This document shows, one piece after another, positions 46,443 to 54,554 of a stretch of DNA of 64,000 bases (its first letter is position 1; the number at the start of each line of letters is the position of its first letter). A program made the translations under genes and the position numbers. Under the pieces are notes generated by a model. It saw only the letters and a program-made list of their open reading frames with translations. It was not told the origin of the DNA and searched no databases. Source of the stretch: Streptomyces cellulosae (GTDB taxonomy: Bacteria > Actinomycetota > Actinomycetes > Streptomycetales > Streptomycetaceae); contig BNBH01000028.1 of assembly GCA_014655195.1 (NCBI GenBank), forward strand, positions 1 to 64,000, read 5' to 3'.

Positions 46443-47303
46443 ATGCCAGAAGCAGCCTCCGCCCAGGCCACCAGGGCCGTCATCGGTGACAGTGAGTTCG
46501 ACCGCGACACCGCGCTCACCGCGCGGGAACCCGGTGTCTACGACATCGACCTCTCCGCCGGCTGGACGATCATCAACGCCGTCAACGGCGGATATCTGCT
46601 GGCCGTTCTGGGCCGCGCGCTCGCGGACGCGCTGCCGCACTCCGACCCGTTCTCGGTCACCGCGCACTACCTGACGGCATCCCAGCCCGGCCCGGCGGTC
46701 GTCCGCACCGAGACCGTCCGCACCGGACGCACCCTCTCCACCGGCCAGGCGTCCCTCTTCCAGCTCGACGAGCAGGGCGACGAGGTCGAGCGCATCCGCG
46801 TCCTCGCCTCCTACGGCGACCTGGACGCCCTCCCCGACGACGTCCGCACGACGGCCGTACCGCCCGCGCTGCCGCCGATGGACCAGTGCTTCGGCCCCGA
46901 GGACGGACCCGCCCCGGTCGACGGAAGCTCCGAGATCGCCGGCCGGCTGATGCTGAAGCTCGACCCCTCGACCCTCGGCTGGGCCCTCGGAAAGCCGTCC
47001 GGCAAGGGTGAGATGCGCGCCTGGTTCGGTCTCGCCGACGGCCGGGACCCCGACCCGCTCGCGCTGCTGCTCGCGGTGGACGCGCTGCCGCCGACCGCCT
47101 TCGAGATGGGCCTCACCGGCTGGGTGCCCACGGTCGAGCTGACCGTCCACGTGCGCTGCCGCCCGGCGCCGGGTCCGCTGCGCGTGTCGATCACCACCCG
47201 CAACCTCGCGGGCGGCTTCCTCGAGGAGGACGCCGAGGTCTGGGACAGCGCAGACCGTCTTGTCGCGCAGTCCCGCCAGCTGGCGCGTGTGCGGCTGAGC
47301 TGA
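46443..47303 (+). CDS. Acyl-CoA thioesterase-like protein (TesB-type double hotdog)
   Basis: A 286-residue soluble protein with two hotdog halves. The first starts with YDIDLSAGWTIINAVNGGYLLAVLGRAL, where NGGY is typical of the 4HBT_3/TesB-like thioesterases, followed by VTAHYLTASQPGPAVVRTE. The second has FGLADGRDPDPLALLLAVDALPPTAFE and TVELTVHVRCRP. Actinobacterial members of this length hydrolyse medium- or long-chain acyl-CoA or are of unknown substrate. The ATG at 46443 is used. It converges with the tetR gene, with a shared terminator between them. Confidence 0.88.
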   Translation: MPEAASAQATRAVIGDSEFDRDTALTAREPGVYDIDLSAGWTIINAVNGGYLLAVLGRALADALPHSDPFSVTAHYLTASQPGPAVVRTETVRTGRTLSTGQASLFQLDEQGDEVERIRVLASYGDLDALPDDVRTTAVPPALPPMDQCFGPEDGPAPVDGSSEIAGRLMLKLDPSTLGWALGKPSGKGEMRAWFGLADGRDPDPLALLLAVDALPPTAFEMGLTGWVPTVELTVHVRCRPAPGPLRVSITTRNLAGGFLEEDAEVWDSADRLVAQSRQLARVRLS

Positions 47304-47326
47304 ACCACCGGCGCCGAACTGCCGGT

Positions 47327-47370
47327 GAAGGGGCGGTACGGGGTCACCTGCGACCCCGTACCGCCCCTTC
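47327..47370. terminator. Bidirectional terminator between the thioesterase and tetR genes
   Basis: Perfect 19-bp stem (47327-47345 with 47352-47370) with a six-base loop. It lies 24 bases after the thioesterase stop and six bases from the tetR stop, so it can serve both. Confidence 0.95.
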
Positions 47371-47376
47371 GTCGTG

Positions 47377-48027
47377 TCACCGTCCTCCGGCCGTGTCCGT
47401 CCCGTCGAGCCAGTGCTGCCGCCCCACATGGATCAGCCGCAGCTGACGCGCCGCCACCTTCGACACCCGCTCCCGCTCCTCGGGCGAACTCGCCGGCGCC
47501 TCCAGGAAGAGCGAGGCAGTGATCAGCATCTGGTCCACGTAGAGCTGGGCCAGCATCAGCAGGTCCTCCTCGCTCCAGCCCGCCGACTCCGCGTCCCCGG
47601 CCAGCGCCTCCCCGACCTCCGCCGTGAACCGGGCCAACTGCTCCTGTATCGCCTCACGGACCGGACGCACCCCGCCGTGCCGCTCCCGGGCGATGAACCT
47701 CACATGGGCCGGGTACGCGTCCACATGACGGGCGATCAGCTCGATGGCGCGCGCGATGCGTTCCTCGCCCTCGCCCGCCGGGGTCACCGTGGTCCGGATC
47801 ATCGGGTGCAGGCTGCCCAGCGCCTCCTCGACCAGCGCCACGCCCAGGTCCTCGACCGACCGGAAATGCCGGTAGAACGCGGTCGGGGCGATCCCGACGG
47901 CACGCGTGACCTCACGCAGGCCCAGACTGCTCAGGCTCTGGCCCTCCAGCAGTTCGAGCGCCGCGTCGAGGAGCGCCTGCCGGGTCTTCTGCTTCTGGGC
48001 CTGCCGGATGCCGGACGTGTGACTCAT
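47377..48027 (-). CDS. TetR-family transcriptional regulator
   Basis: A 216-residue repressor. The N-terminal helix-turn-helix is TRQALLDAALELLEG, LSSLGLREVTRAVGIAPTAFYRHFRSVEDL, and the rest is an all-helical ligand and dimerisation domain. Two related 16-base sites in its upstream region (48036-48051 and 48093-48108) share AACAA(C/G)TGTT and are good candidates for its operators, so it should control itself and the small membrane-protein gene read in the opposite direction. The domain is reminiscent of fatty-acid-type TetR regulators, and a thioesterase gene is its neighbour, but the ligand is not known. Confidence 0.92.
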   Translation of the reverse strand: MSHTSGIRQAQKQKTRQALLDAALELLEGQSLSSLGLREVTRAVGIAPTAFYRHFRSVEDLGVALVEEALGSLHPMIRTTVTPAGEGEERIARAIELIARHVDAYPAHVRFIARERHGGVRPVREAIQEQLARFTAEVGEALAGDAESAGWSEEDLLMLAQLYVDQMLITASLFLEAPASSPEERERVSKVAARQLRLIHVGRQHWLDGTDTAGGR

Positions 48028-48035
48028 GCCATGCA

Positions 48036-48108
48036 GTTAACAACTGTTCTCCCACATTGAAAAGTGAGAGCGGCGCTAGACTGGGAAGTCAGTGAACAAG
48101 TGTTACTA
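48036..48108. promoter_or_regulatory. Two TetR-operator-like sites in the divergent region
   Basis: Site 1 at 48036-48051 (GTTAACAACTGTTCTC), site 2 at 48093-48108 (GTGAACAAGTGTTACT). Both contain the near-palindrome AACA-NN-TGTT. Site 1 is eight bases upstream of the tetR start. Site 2 follows a TAGACT -10 candidate (48077-48082) of the rightward gene. A further half GTTCAC is at 48115-48120. Confidence 0.65.
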
Positions 48109-48137
48109 CAATCGTTCACCCAACTTGGGGGATCCAC

Positions 48138-48305
48138 ATGCTGTTCCTCGTCGCCGCGCTGCTGCTGATGGGCGTCGTCCTCGGCGCCGTCGCGCACGCG
48201 CCGCTCACCTTCTCCGTCGCCGCCGGCGCCGTCATCGCCGTCTGGCTGGGCGTCTTCGCCCTGCGCGAGCTCCGCGGCCGCGACCGCGGCACCTCGGCGC
48301 ACTGA
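48138..48305 (+). CDS. Small two-helix membrane protein of 55 residues
   Basis: ATG at 48138 with GGGGGA upstream, stop at 48303-48305. The protein starts MLFLVAALLLMGVVLGAVAH, followed by a second hydrophobic helix (SVAAGAVIAVWLGVFAL) and a basic tail ending RGRDRGTSAH. I do not recognise a family. It is the first gene read rightward from the tetR-operator region, 58 bases before another small membrane protein gene, so it may be repressed by the TetR protein. Confidence 0.7.
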   Translation: MLFLVAALLLMGVVLGAVAHAPLTFSVAAGAVIAVWLGVFALRELRGRDRGTSAH

Positions 48306-48363
48306 CCCGCACGGCCCGACCGACCGCCCACCGACCGCCTTCCGACCGCAGGAGTCGATCACC

Positions 48364-48630
48364 ATGCAGCTCACCGCACCGGCCGGCCGCCGCACCGGGA
48401 TCCGCGACACCGACGGCATGGCCGTCGCGTCGTTCGTCCTGGGCCTGCTCGGCCTGCTCGTCCTCAACGTCTTCCTCGGCCCCAGCGCCATCGTGCTGGC
48501 GTCCGTCGCCCTGCTGCGCGGCACCGCCCGCCGCGGCCGCGCCCTCCTCGGCCTGGGTCTCGGCATCGCCGACCTCGTCGTCCTCGCCGCGTTCATGCAG
48601 GCGGACGGCACGGTCTCCTGGAGCTTCTGA
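48364..48630 (+). CDS. DUF4190-type small membrane protein
   Basis: An 88-residue protein. After a short polar start, DGMAVASFVLGLLGLLVLN is a membrane helix typical of DUF4190, followed by a turn and a second helix pair (SAIVLASVALLRGTARRGR, LLGLGLGIADLVVLAAFM). AGGAG lies nine bases before the ATG. Function unknown. Same direction and close to the 55-residue membrane protein gene, probably one transcript. Confidence 0.8.
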   Translation: MQLTAPAGRRTGIRDTDGMAVASFVLGLLGLLVLNVFLGPSAIVLASVALLRGTARRGRALLGLGLGIADLVVLAAFMQADGTVSWSF

Positions 48631-48707
48631 CGGGCGGGACCGCCGCACCCGCCGTACGGGGGGCACCTCCCGGCGACCGGAATCCGTGGGTCATGCACCG
48701 GACCCCG

Positions 48708-48713
48708 TAGAAT
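48708..48713 (+). promoter_or_regulatory. Probable -10 box of the cysteine desulfurase gene
   Basis: TAGAAT, nine bases before the ATG at 48723. A near-ideal Streptomyces -10 with no ribosome binding site behind it, so the gene is likely leaderless. Confidence 0.5.
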
Positions 48714-48722
48714 CGGCCCACC

Positions 48723-49892
48723 ATGGCTTACCTCGACCACGCCGCGACCACCCCGATGCTGCCCGAGGCGGTCGAGGCGCTCACCGCGCACCTGGGCGTC
48801 ACCGGCAACGCCTCCTCCCTGCACGCGGCCGGCCGCCGCGCCCGGCGCACCGTCGAGGAGGCCCGCGAGACCCTCGCCGAAGCCCTCGGCGCCCGCCCCA
48901 GCGAGATCGTCTTCACCTCCGGCGGCACGGAGGCCGACAACCTCGCCGTGAAGGGCCTGTACTGGTCCCGACGCGACGCCGACCCGGCCCGCACCCGGGT
49001 CCTCGCCAGCCCCGTCGAACACCACGCCGTCCTCGACGCCGTCGACTGGCTCGCCACGCACGAGGGCGCCACCGTCGAGTACCTCCCCGTCGACGCGCAC
49101 GGCCGGGTCCACCCCGACACCCTGCGCGAGGCCGTAGCCCGCAACCCCGACGACGTCGCCCTCGCCACCGTGATGTGGGCCAACAACGAGATCGGGACGA
49201 TCCTGCCGGTCGCGGAACTCGCCGCCGTCGCCGCCGAGTTCGGCATCCCCCTGCACTCCGACGCGGTCCAGGCCTTCGGCCAGGTCCCGGTGGACTTCGC
49301 CGCGTCCGGGCTCGCCGCGATGACCGTCTCCGGGCACAAGATCGGCGGCCCGTACGGCATCGGCGCCCTGGTCCTGGGCCGCGAGCACACCCCGGTGCCC
49401 GTGCTGCACGGCGGTGGCCAGGAGCGGCACGTCCGCTCCGGCACCCTGGACGTGCCGGCGATCGCCTCCTTCGCCGTCGCCGGACGGATCGCCGCCGAGG
49501 AGCGGGAGCGGTTCGCCCTGGAGATCGGACGCCTCCGCGACGACCTGGTCGCCGCGGTCCTCGAAGCCGTCCCCGATGCCATCCTGGGCGGCGACCCCGC
49601 CCCCGGCGGCCGCCTCCCGGCCAACGCCCACTTCACGTTCCCCGGCTGCGAGGGCGACTCCCTGCTGCTCCTCCTCGACGCCCAGGGCATCGAGTGCTCC
49701 ACCGGCTCCGCCTGCACCGCCGGCGTCGCCCAGCCCAGCCACGTCCTCCTCGCCACCGGCACCGACCCCGACCTCGCCCGAGGCACCCTCCGCTTCTCCC
49801 TCGGGCACACGTCGACGGACGCCGACGTGGAGGCCCTCGCCAAGGCCATCGGCCCGGCGGTGGAACGAGCCCGGGCGGCGGGCCTGAGCTGA
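48723..49892 (+). CDS. Cysteine desulfurase (IscS/NifS type)
   Basis: A 389-residue PLP enzyme that takes sulfur from cysteine to a persulfide. It starts MAYLDHAATTPM, shows FTSGGTEADNLAVKG, and has the PLP lysine K206 in VSGHKIGGPYGIG, the same number as in E. coli IscS. The active-site cysteine is C331 in STGSACTAG. MnmA, which needs persulfide sulfur for tRNA thiolation, is encoded about 800 bases downstream on the same strand, which suggests that this enzyme is its donor. The gene between them is on the other strand. No Fe-S scaffold genes are adjacent, in line with a tRNA role. Confidence 0.95.
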   Translation: MAYLDHAATTPMLPEAVEALTAHLGVTGNASSLHAAGRRARRTVEEARETLAEALGARPSEIVFTSGGTEADNLAVKGLYWSRRDADPARTRVLASPVEHHAVLDAVDWLATHEGATVEYLPVDAHGRVHPDTLREAVARNPDDVALATVMWANNEIGTILPVAELAAVAAEFGIPLHSDAVQAFGQVPVDFAASGLAAMTVSGHKIGGPYGIGALVLGREHTPVPVLHGGGQERHVRSGTLDVPAIASFAVAGRIAAEERERFALEIGRLRDDLVAAVLEAVPDAILGGDPAPGGRLPANAHFTFPGCEGDSLLLLLDAQGIECSTGSACTAGVAQPSHVLLATGTDPDLARGTLRFSLGHTSTDADVEALAKAIGPAVERARAAGLS

Positions 49893-49914
49893 GAGGCGCG
49901 CGGGTCCCGGGCGC

Positions 49915-50637
49915 CTAGGAACCCGGCGTGGGGCTCCCCGAACCCCCCGCCGGGGCGGCCGATCGTTTCTCCTCCGTCACGGCCGTGCCCGCGCGGCGGA
50001 CCAGCTTCAGATAGCGGTCCCAGTCCCAGTGGGGGCCCGGGTCCGTGTGGTCCGTGCCCGGGACCTCGACGTGGCCGATGATGTGCTTCCGGTCCACCGG
50101 TATGCCGTAGCGGGCGCATATCCGGGCCGTCAGGCGGGCCGAGGCCGCGTACATCTCGTCCGTGAAGTCCTCCGGGCGGTCCACGAAGCCCTCGTGCTCG
50201 ATGCCGATGCTGCGCTCGTTGTAGTCCCGGTTGCCCGCGTGGTAGGCCACGTCCAGCTCGCGGATCATCTGCGTGATCCGGCCGTCCTTGCCGACGATGT
50301 AGTGCGCCGCCGCCTTGTGGCCCGGGTTCTGGAACGCCTTCACCGCGCTGTCCAGGCTGCCCTGCGTGACATGCACGACCACCATGTCGACGTGGAAGTC
50401 GTCCGGCCGGTCCGCGCCCCGCCAGTTGGCGTCGGAGGCCGCCACCCAGCGGGCGCCCGCGAAGTCGACCTCGCCCGGCTTGCGCGGCTTGTCGATCCCG
50501 GGCAGCCGCCACCACAGCCGCGCCAGCTCGTCGCGCGCCAGCGCCGCCGTGCCCGCCGCTGCCGCCAGCCCGCCCACGATCAGCGCGCGCCGCCCGATCC
50601 GCCGGTCCCCGTCCTCGGATGCTCCCTTGGCCCCCAT
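49915..50637 (-). CDS. N-acetylmuramoyl-L-alanine amidase (Amidase_2), putative Tat substrate
   Basis: A 240-residue peptidoglycan amidase. The N-terminus (GDRRIGRRALIVGGLAAAA) carries twin arginines before a hydrophobic stretch, so export by the Tat pathway is plausible. The zinc amidase fold follows with VDMVVVHVTQGS (first His), VAYHAGNRDYNERSIGIEHE and IIGHVEVPGTDHTDPGPHWD (later ligands). It should cut the amide between muramic acid and L-alanine. The ATG at 50637 is chosen; upstream codons lead into the antisense of mnmA. Divergent from mnmA with a 60-base gap. Confidence 0.9.
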   Translation of the reverse strand: MGAKGASEDGDRRIGRRALIVGGLAAAAGTAALARDELARLWWRLPGIDKPRKPGEVDFAGARWVAASDANWRGADRPDDFHVDMVVVHVTQGSLDSAVKAFQNPGHKAAAHYIVGKDGRITQMIRELDVAYHAGNRDYNERSIGIEHEGFVDRPEDFTDEMYAASARLTARICARYGIPVDRKHIIGHVEVPGTDHTDPGPHWDWDRYLKLVRRAGTAVTEEKRSAAPAGGSGSPTPGS

Positions 50638-50697
50638 GTGATCGTGAACGCATATCCGGCGGCCGTGGTTCCCGCGCCCCCGTACCCTGGAGGGGCT

Positions 50698-51828
50698 ATG
50701 ACTGACACCCCGCAGCGCACCCGCCCCCTCCGCGTCCTGGCCGCCATGTCCGGAGGCGTCGACTCCGCCGTCGCCGCCGCCCGCGCCGCCGAAGCGGGTC
50801 ACGACGTGACCGGCGTCCACCTCGCGCTCTCCGCGAACCCTCAATCCTTCCGCACGGGCGCGCGGGGCTGCTGCACCATCGAGGACTCCCGCGACGCCCG
50901 CCGCGCCGCCGACGTCATCGGCATCCCGTTCTACGTGTGGGACCTCGCCGACCGCTTCCGCGAGGACGTCGTCGAGGACTTCGTCTCCGAGTACGAGGCC
51001 GGCCGCACCCCCAACCCGTGCCTGCGCTGCAACGAGAAGATCAAGTTCGCCGCGCTGCTCGACAAGGCGCTCGCGCTCGGCTTCGACGCCGTCTGCACCG
51101 GCCACTACGCGAAGGTGATCCTCCGCGAGGACGGCACCCGCGAGCTGCACCGCGCCTCCGACATGGCCAAGGACCAGAGCTACGTCCTCGGCGTGCTCGA
51201 CGACCGCCAGCTCGCCCACGCCATGTTCCCGCTCGGCGACACGGTCACCACCAAGGAGGAGATCCGCGCGGAGGCGGAGCGCCGCGGACTCGCCGTCGCC
51301 AAGAAGCCCGACTCGCACGACATCTGCTTCATCGCCGACGGCGACACCCAGGGCTTCCTCGCCAAGCGGCTCGGCAAGGCCGAGGGCGACATCGTCGACG
51401 AGACCGGCGCCAAGATCGGCACGCACGAGGGCGCGTACGGCTTCACCATCGGCCAGCGCAAGGGCCTGCGCATCGGCACCCCCGCCCCCGACGGCAAGCC
51501 GCGCTACGTCCTCGACATCTCCCCGGTGGACAACACCGTCACCGTCGGCCCCGCCGCCTCCCTCGACGTCGGCGCCCTCACCGCGATCCGCCCCCGCTGG
51601 TGCGGCTCCGCCCCGACCGGTCCCGGCACGTACACGGCCCAGCTCCGCGCCCACGGCGACGAGACGCCGGTGACCGCCGAACTCGTCGGCGAGGAGCTGC
51701 ACGTGCGCTTCGCCGAGCCGGTCCGCGGCGTCGCCCCCGGCCAGGCGGTCGTCCTCTACGACGGCACGCGCGTGGTGGGCTCGGCGACCATCGCCTCCAC
51801 GGAGCGGGCGACGGCGGACGTGGCCTGA
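50698..51828 (+). CDS. mnmA: tRNA-specific 2-thiouridylase MnmA
   Basis: A 376-residue enzyme that thiolates U34 of Lys, Glu and Gln tRNAs. The PP-loop motif AAMSGGVDSAVAA binds ATP. The two catalytic cysteines are C111 in PNPCLRCNEKIKF and C210 in SHDICFIADGD. The C-terminal beta-barrel part (TIGQRKGL, YVLDISPVDNTVTVGP) contacts the tRNA. The ATG at 50698 follows GGAGG closely. Sulfur probably comes from the cysteine desulfurase encoded upstream. Confidence 0.96.
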   Translation: MTDTPQRTRPLRVLAAMSGGVDSAVAAARAAEAGHDVTGVHLALSANPQSFRTGARGCCTIEDSRDARRAADVIGIPFYVWDLADRFREDVVEDFVSEYEAGRTPNPCLRCNEKIKFAALLDKALALGFDAVCTGHYAKVILREDGTRELHRASDMAKDQSYVLGVLDDRQLAHAMFPLGDTVTTKEEIRAEAERRGLAVAKKPDSHDICFIADGDTQGFLAKRLGKAEGDIVDETGAKIGTHEGAYGFTIGQRKGLRIGTPAPDGKPRYVLDISPVDNTVTVGPAASLDVGALTAIRPRWCGSAPTGPGTYTAQLRAHGDETPVTAELVGEELHVRFAEPVRGVAPGQAVVLYDGTRVVGSATIASTERATADVA

Positions 51829-51874
51829 CCGGCCCCGCCCCGGCCGGTCCCCGGGATTCCCGGAACCTCCGGGG

Positions 51875-52654
51875 TCACCGCGAGAAGAACTCGGCCAGCA
51901 CCGGTGCCAGGACGTCCGGTTCGGCCATGTGGGTCTGTCCCTCGAGGGTGCGGTACGTGCCCCGGGGGACCGACTCCGCGATCGCCTTGGCCGCCTGACG
52001 CATCCAGACCGGGCTCGCGTCGCCCGCGATGGACAGCACCGGCACCTCGATCCTCGCCAGCATCTCCCGCGGCACGCTCCCGTCGCCCATCACGGCGTCG
52101 TCGTACGCCAGACTGGGCGCCAGCGCCTCCATGCCCGCCCACATCGGCGACTGCCGCGCGCTCCGGATCACCGCGTCGTCCAGCCCGGTGAGCTGGAGGA
52201 AGAGCTCCACCGCGTCGCCCCGCCGCCCCTCCTCCAGGGCCGCCGTCAGACGTTCCGTGTACCGGGCGCGCTCCGCCAGATGCTCCTCCGACATCGCGTA
52301 CGGCGTCTCGTACACCGCGACCCGGCGCACCGGCAGCCCGCTCGCCGCCGCCCGCAGGGCCAGCGCGCCGCCCGAGGAGACCCCGTACAGCCCCGCCTCG
52401 CCGCCCGTCGCCTCGATCAGCGCCGCGAGGTCCTCCACCTCCCGCTCCACCGTGTACGGCGGTGTGTCACCGCTCGCGCCGCGGCCCCGGCGGTCGTAGA
52501 CCACCACCCGGAACCGTTCGGAGAGCGGGGCGGCCAGCGGCGCCACCGTGGCGCCCGTCGACATCGCGCCGCTGACGAGGACGATCGTGGCGCCGCGGCC
52601 GGCGCTCTCGTAGGCGAGGGAGGTGCCGTCGCGCGAGGAGATGTTCTGGTCCAT
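51875..52654 (-). CDS. Alpha/beta-hydrolase
   Basis: A 259-residue hydrolase. The oxyanion-hole region is VLVSGAMSTG, the nucleophile S93 lies in YGVSSGGALAL, the acid is the Asp in LSIAGDASPVW and the His is in LEGQTHMAEPDVL. Strand/helix order is that of small esterase and epoxide-hydrolase-like proteins. The substrate cannot be predicted. Read leftward, convergent with mnmA and preceded upstream by a DUF427 gene on the same strand 81 bases away. Confidence 0.88.
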   Translation of the reverse strand: MDQNISSRDGTSLAYESAGRGATIVLVSGAMSTGATVAPLAAPLSERFRVVVYDRRGRGASGDTPPYTVEREVEDLAALIEATGGEAGLYGVSSGGALALRAAASGLPVRRVAVYETPYAMSEEHLAERARYTERLTAALEEGRRGDAVELFLQLTGLDDAVIRSARQSPMWAGMEALAPSLAYDDAVMGDGSVPREMLARIEVPVLSIAGDASPVWMRQAAKAIAESVPRGTYRTLEGQTHMAEPDVLAPVLAEFFSR

Positions 52655-52735
52655 GTCTCACCAGACTGCCGCACGGTGCGGAAATCGTCGGTGAGGCGGG
52701 CGGCGCGTCCGCCGATCACACTCCGTGCGCCCCGG

Positions 52736-53059
52736 TCAGTCCACTTCCGTGTCGTAGAAGCACAGGTGGTCCTTGATCGGCGCCACCGCCGGCTTCGGGT
52801 TTGGGTACGACCACACCAGGTCGGGGGCGTCCGGAAGCGACCAGTAGGACGCGGTCCCCTTGAAGGGGCAGTACGTGTGCGTCGCCGACGGCGTCAGCAG
52901 ATCGAGCCGCACGTCCTCCGGCGGGATGTACCAGCGCGCGGGGCAGCCCGTCTCGTGCAGCACCAGCGCCCGGTCGCTCTCCGCCAGCACGCGTCCGTCG
53001 CGCACCACGCGCACGCGCCGGCCGCCGGGCTCGACGGTGATCCGATGGCCTGTGGTCAC
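52736..53059 (-). CDS. DUF427 family protein
   Basis: A 107-residue soluble protein with the DUF427 features: VRVVRDGRVLAESDRALVLHE, RWYIPPEDVRLDLL, the conserved Cys and Lys in THTYCPFKGTASYW, and the end IKDHLCFYDTEVD. The function is unknown. The GTG at 53059 is chosen because GAGGAGG precedes it with a six- to seven-base gap; the longer frame upstream is the antisense of the next gene's promoter. It could be transcribed with the hydrolase downstream. Confidence 0.9.
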   Translation of the reverse strand: MTTGHRITVEPGGRRVRVVRDGRVLAESDRALVLHETGCPARWYIPPEDVRLDLLTPSATHTYCPFKGTASYWSLPDAPDLVWSYPNPKPAVAPIKDHLCFYDTEVD

Positions 53060-53123
53060 GGCGTCCTCCTCGTCGTTCGGTCCACCCCTACAGCGTCCCT
53101 CGGAGCCGCCTTCTTCCCGGGCG

Positions 53124-53129
53124 TAGGCT
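53124..53129 (+). promoter_or_regulatory. Possible -10 box of the LOG-family gene
   Basis: TAGGCT, seven bases before the GTG at 53137 and without a ribosome binding site behind it; suggests a leaderless transcript. Confidence 0.4.
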
Positions 53130-53136
53130 GACGCCC

Positions 53137-53676
53137 GTGAACATCTGTGTCTTCCTCTCCGCCGCCGACCTCGACGACCGCTACACACGCCCCGCGCGGG
53201 AGTTCGCGCGCCTGCTCGGCAAGGGCGGGCACACCCTGGTCTGGGGCGGCTCGGACGTAGGCCTGATGAAGGTCGTCGCGGACGGGGCGGAGGAGGCGGG
53301 CGGCCGGCTCCTGGGCGTCTCGGTGGAGTTCCTCGCCGCGACGGCCCGCGACGGGGTCGACGAGATGGTGATCGCCAAGGACCTCGCCGAGCGCAAGAGG
53401 CTGCTCCTCGAGAAGGCCGACGCCGTCGTGATCATGGTCGGCGGCACCGGCACCCTCGACGAGGCGACCGAGATCCTGGAGCTGAAGAAGCACGGCCACA
53501 CCGACAAGCCGGTGGTGCTGCTCAACACCGCGGGCTTCTACGACGGCCTGAAGGAGCAGTTCCGCCGCATGGAGGACGAGGGCTTCCTGCCCCGCCCGCT
53601 GGCCGAGCTGGTCTTCTTCGCCGAGGAGCCGGTGGGTGCGCTGGCCTACCTGGAGGAGAGCCTGGGCGTCGCCTGA
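53137..53676 (+). CDS. LOG-family Rossmann-fold protein (putative nucleotide phosphoribohydrolase)
   Basis: A 179-residue protein with the LOG/TIGR00730 layout: LVWGGSDVGLMKVVADGAEEAGG, then ERKRLLLEKADAVVIMVGG, where the Arg and the VGGTGTLDEATEI motif (PGGxGTxxE type) form the active site. Several members release cytokinin bases from nucleotide 5'-monophosphates, and bacterial members can have wider nucleotide monophosphate activity. The first Gly of PGG is replaced by Val-Gly-Gly here. GTG start without binding site. Confidence 0.9.
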   Translation: MNICVFLSAADLDDRYTRPAREFARLLGKGGHTLVWGGSDVGLMKVVADGAEEAGGRLLGVSVEFLAATARDGVDEMVIAKDLAERKRLLLEKADAVVIMVGGTGTLDEATEILELKKHGHTDKPVVLLNTAGFYDGLKEQFRRMEDEGFLPRPLAELVFFAEEPVGALAYLEESLGVA

Positions 53677-53703
53677 CCGCGCGGTGATGCGAGCATGGCG
53701 GTC

Positions 53704-54393
53704 ATGGCTACACATGTGATCACCGGAGCCGGCTCCGGCATCGGCGCGGCCGTCGCGCGCCGCCTGCACGCGCGCGGGGACGACCTCGTGCTCCACGCGC
53801 GCGACGCCGGCCGCGCGAAGGAGCTGGCCGCCGAGTTCCCCGGTGCCCGCACCCTGGTCGGCGACCTGGCCGACCCCGACCGGCTCAGCTGGGCGTTCTC
53901 CCACCAGTCGCTGCCCGACCGGGTCGACTCGCTGCTGCACATCGCCGGCGTCGTCGACCTCGGCCCCGTCGGCGACCTCACCCCGAAGAGCTGGCGCCAC
54001 CAGCTCAACGTCAACCTCGTCGCCCCCGCCGAACTGACCCGCCACTTCCTGCCCCAGCTCCGCGCGAGCCGAGGCCACGTGATCTTCGTCAACTCCGGCG
54101 CCGGCCTCGCCGCCCACGCCGACTGGTCCGCCTACGCGGCCTCCAAGCACGGCCTGAAGGCCCTCGCCGACTCCCTCCGCCACGAGGAGCACGCCAACGG
54201 CGTCCGCGTCACCTCGGTCTACCCCGGCCGCACGGCGAGCCCCATGCAGGCGAAGGTCCACCAGCAGGAGGGCAAGGACTACGACCCGCAGAAGTGGATC
54301 GACCCGGAATCGGTGGCGACGACGATCCTCATGTCCCTGGACCTCCCGAGGGACGCGGAAGTGAACGACCTGACGGTCCGCCCGGGCGCCTGA
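53704..54393 (+). CDS. Short-chain dehydrogenase/reductase
   Basis: A 229-residue classical SDR. The cofactor motif TGAGSGIG is at residues 7-14, LLHIAGVV stands for the NNAG region, and the catalytic Tyr and Lys are Y144 and K148 in SAYAASKHGLK. The residue pattern after the second strand (LHARDAGRAKEL) with Arg points to NADP. The substrate is unknown. ATG 53704 is used; ATG 53695 would add three residues. It ends in a GC-rich dispersed repeat that can act as terminator. Confidence 0.9.
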   Translation: MATHVITGAGSGIGAAVARRLHARGDDLVLHARDAGRAKELAAEFPGARTLVGDLADPDRLSWAFSHQSLPDRVDSLLHIAGVVDLGPVGDLTPKSWRHQLNVNLVAPAELTRHFLPQLRASRGHVIFVNSGAGLAAHADWSAYAASKHGLKALADSLRHEEHANGVRVTSVYPGRTASPMQAKVHQQEGKDYDPQKWIDPESVATTILMSLDLPRDAEVNDLTVRPGA

Positions 54394-54403
54394 TTCTTAC
54401 AGC

Positions 54404-54520
54404 CCGACCGGCACCCTCCAGCCCGTCCGGCGCTTGAGGACGAGACCCGCCAGGGCCGAAGGGGGGTCCGGGGGGGCGCAGCCCCCCGGGGACGGGACGG
54501 GAAGGGGCGGCGGGGGCGAA
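54404..54520 (+). repeat. Dispersed GC-rich intergenic repeat with hairpin
   Basis: The block begins with CAGCCCGTCCGGCGCTTGAG (54418-54437) followed by GACGAGACCCGCCAGGGCCG and G-rich runs. I remember the opening motif as one of the most frequent intergenic repeats in Streptomyces genomes. Only one copy is in this window. It contains the hairpin listed separately. Confidence 0.65.
54468..54489 (+). terminator. G/C hairpin after the SDR gene
   Basis: Eight-bp stem CCGGGGGG/CCCCCCGG, loop of about six bases, 75 bases after the SDR stop, inside the dispersed repeat. Confidence 0.5.
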
Positions 54521-54542
54521 AAACCCCCCACCCCGCACTGCA

Positions 54543-54548
54543 TACGCT
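54543..54548 (+). promoter_or_regulatory. Possible -10 box of the methionine-synthase-like gene
   Basis: TACGCT, six bases before the GTG at 54555 with no ribosome binding site between them. Confidence 0.35.
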
Positions 54549-54554
54549 TCCCGT

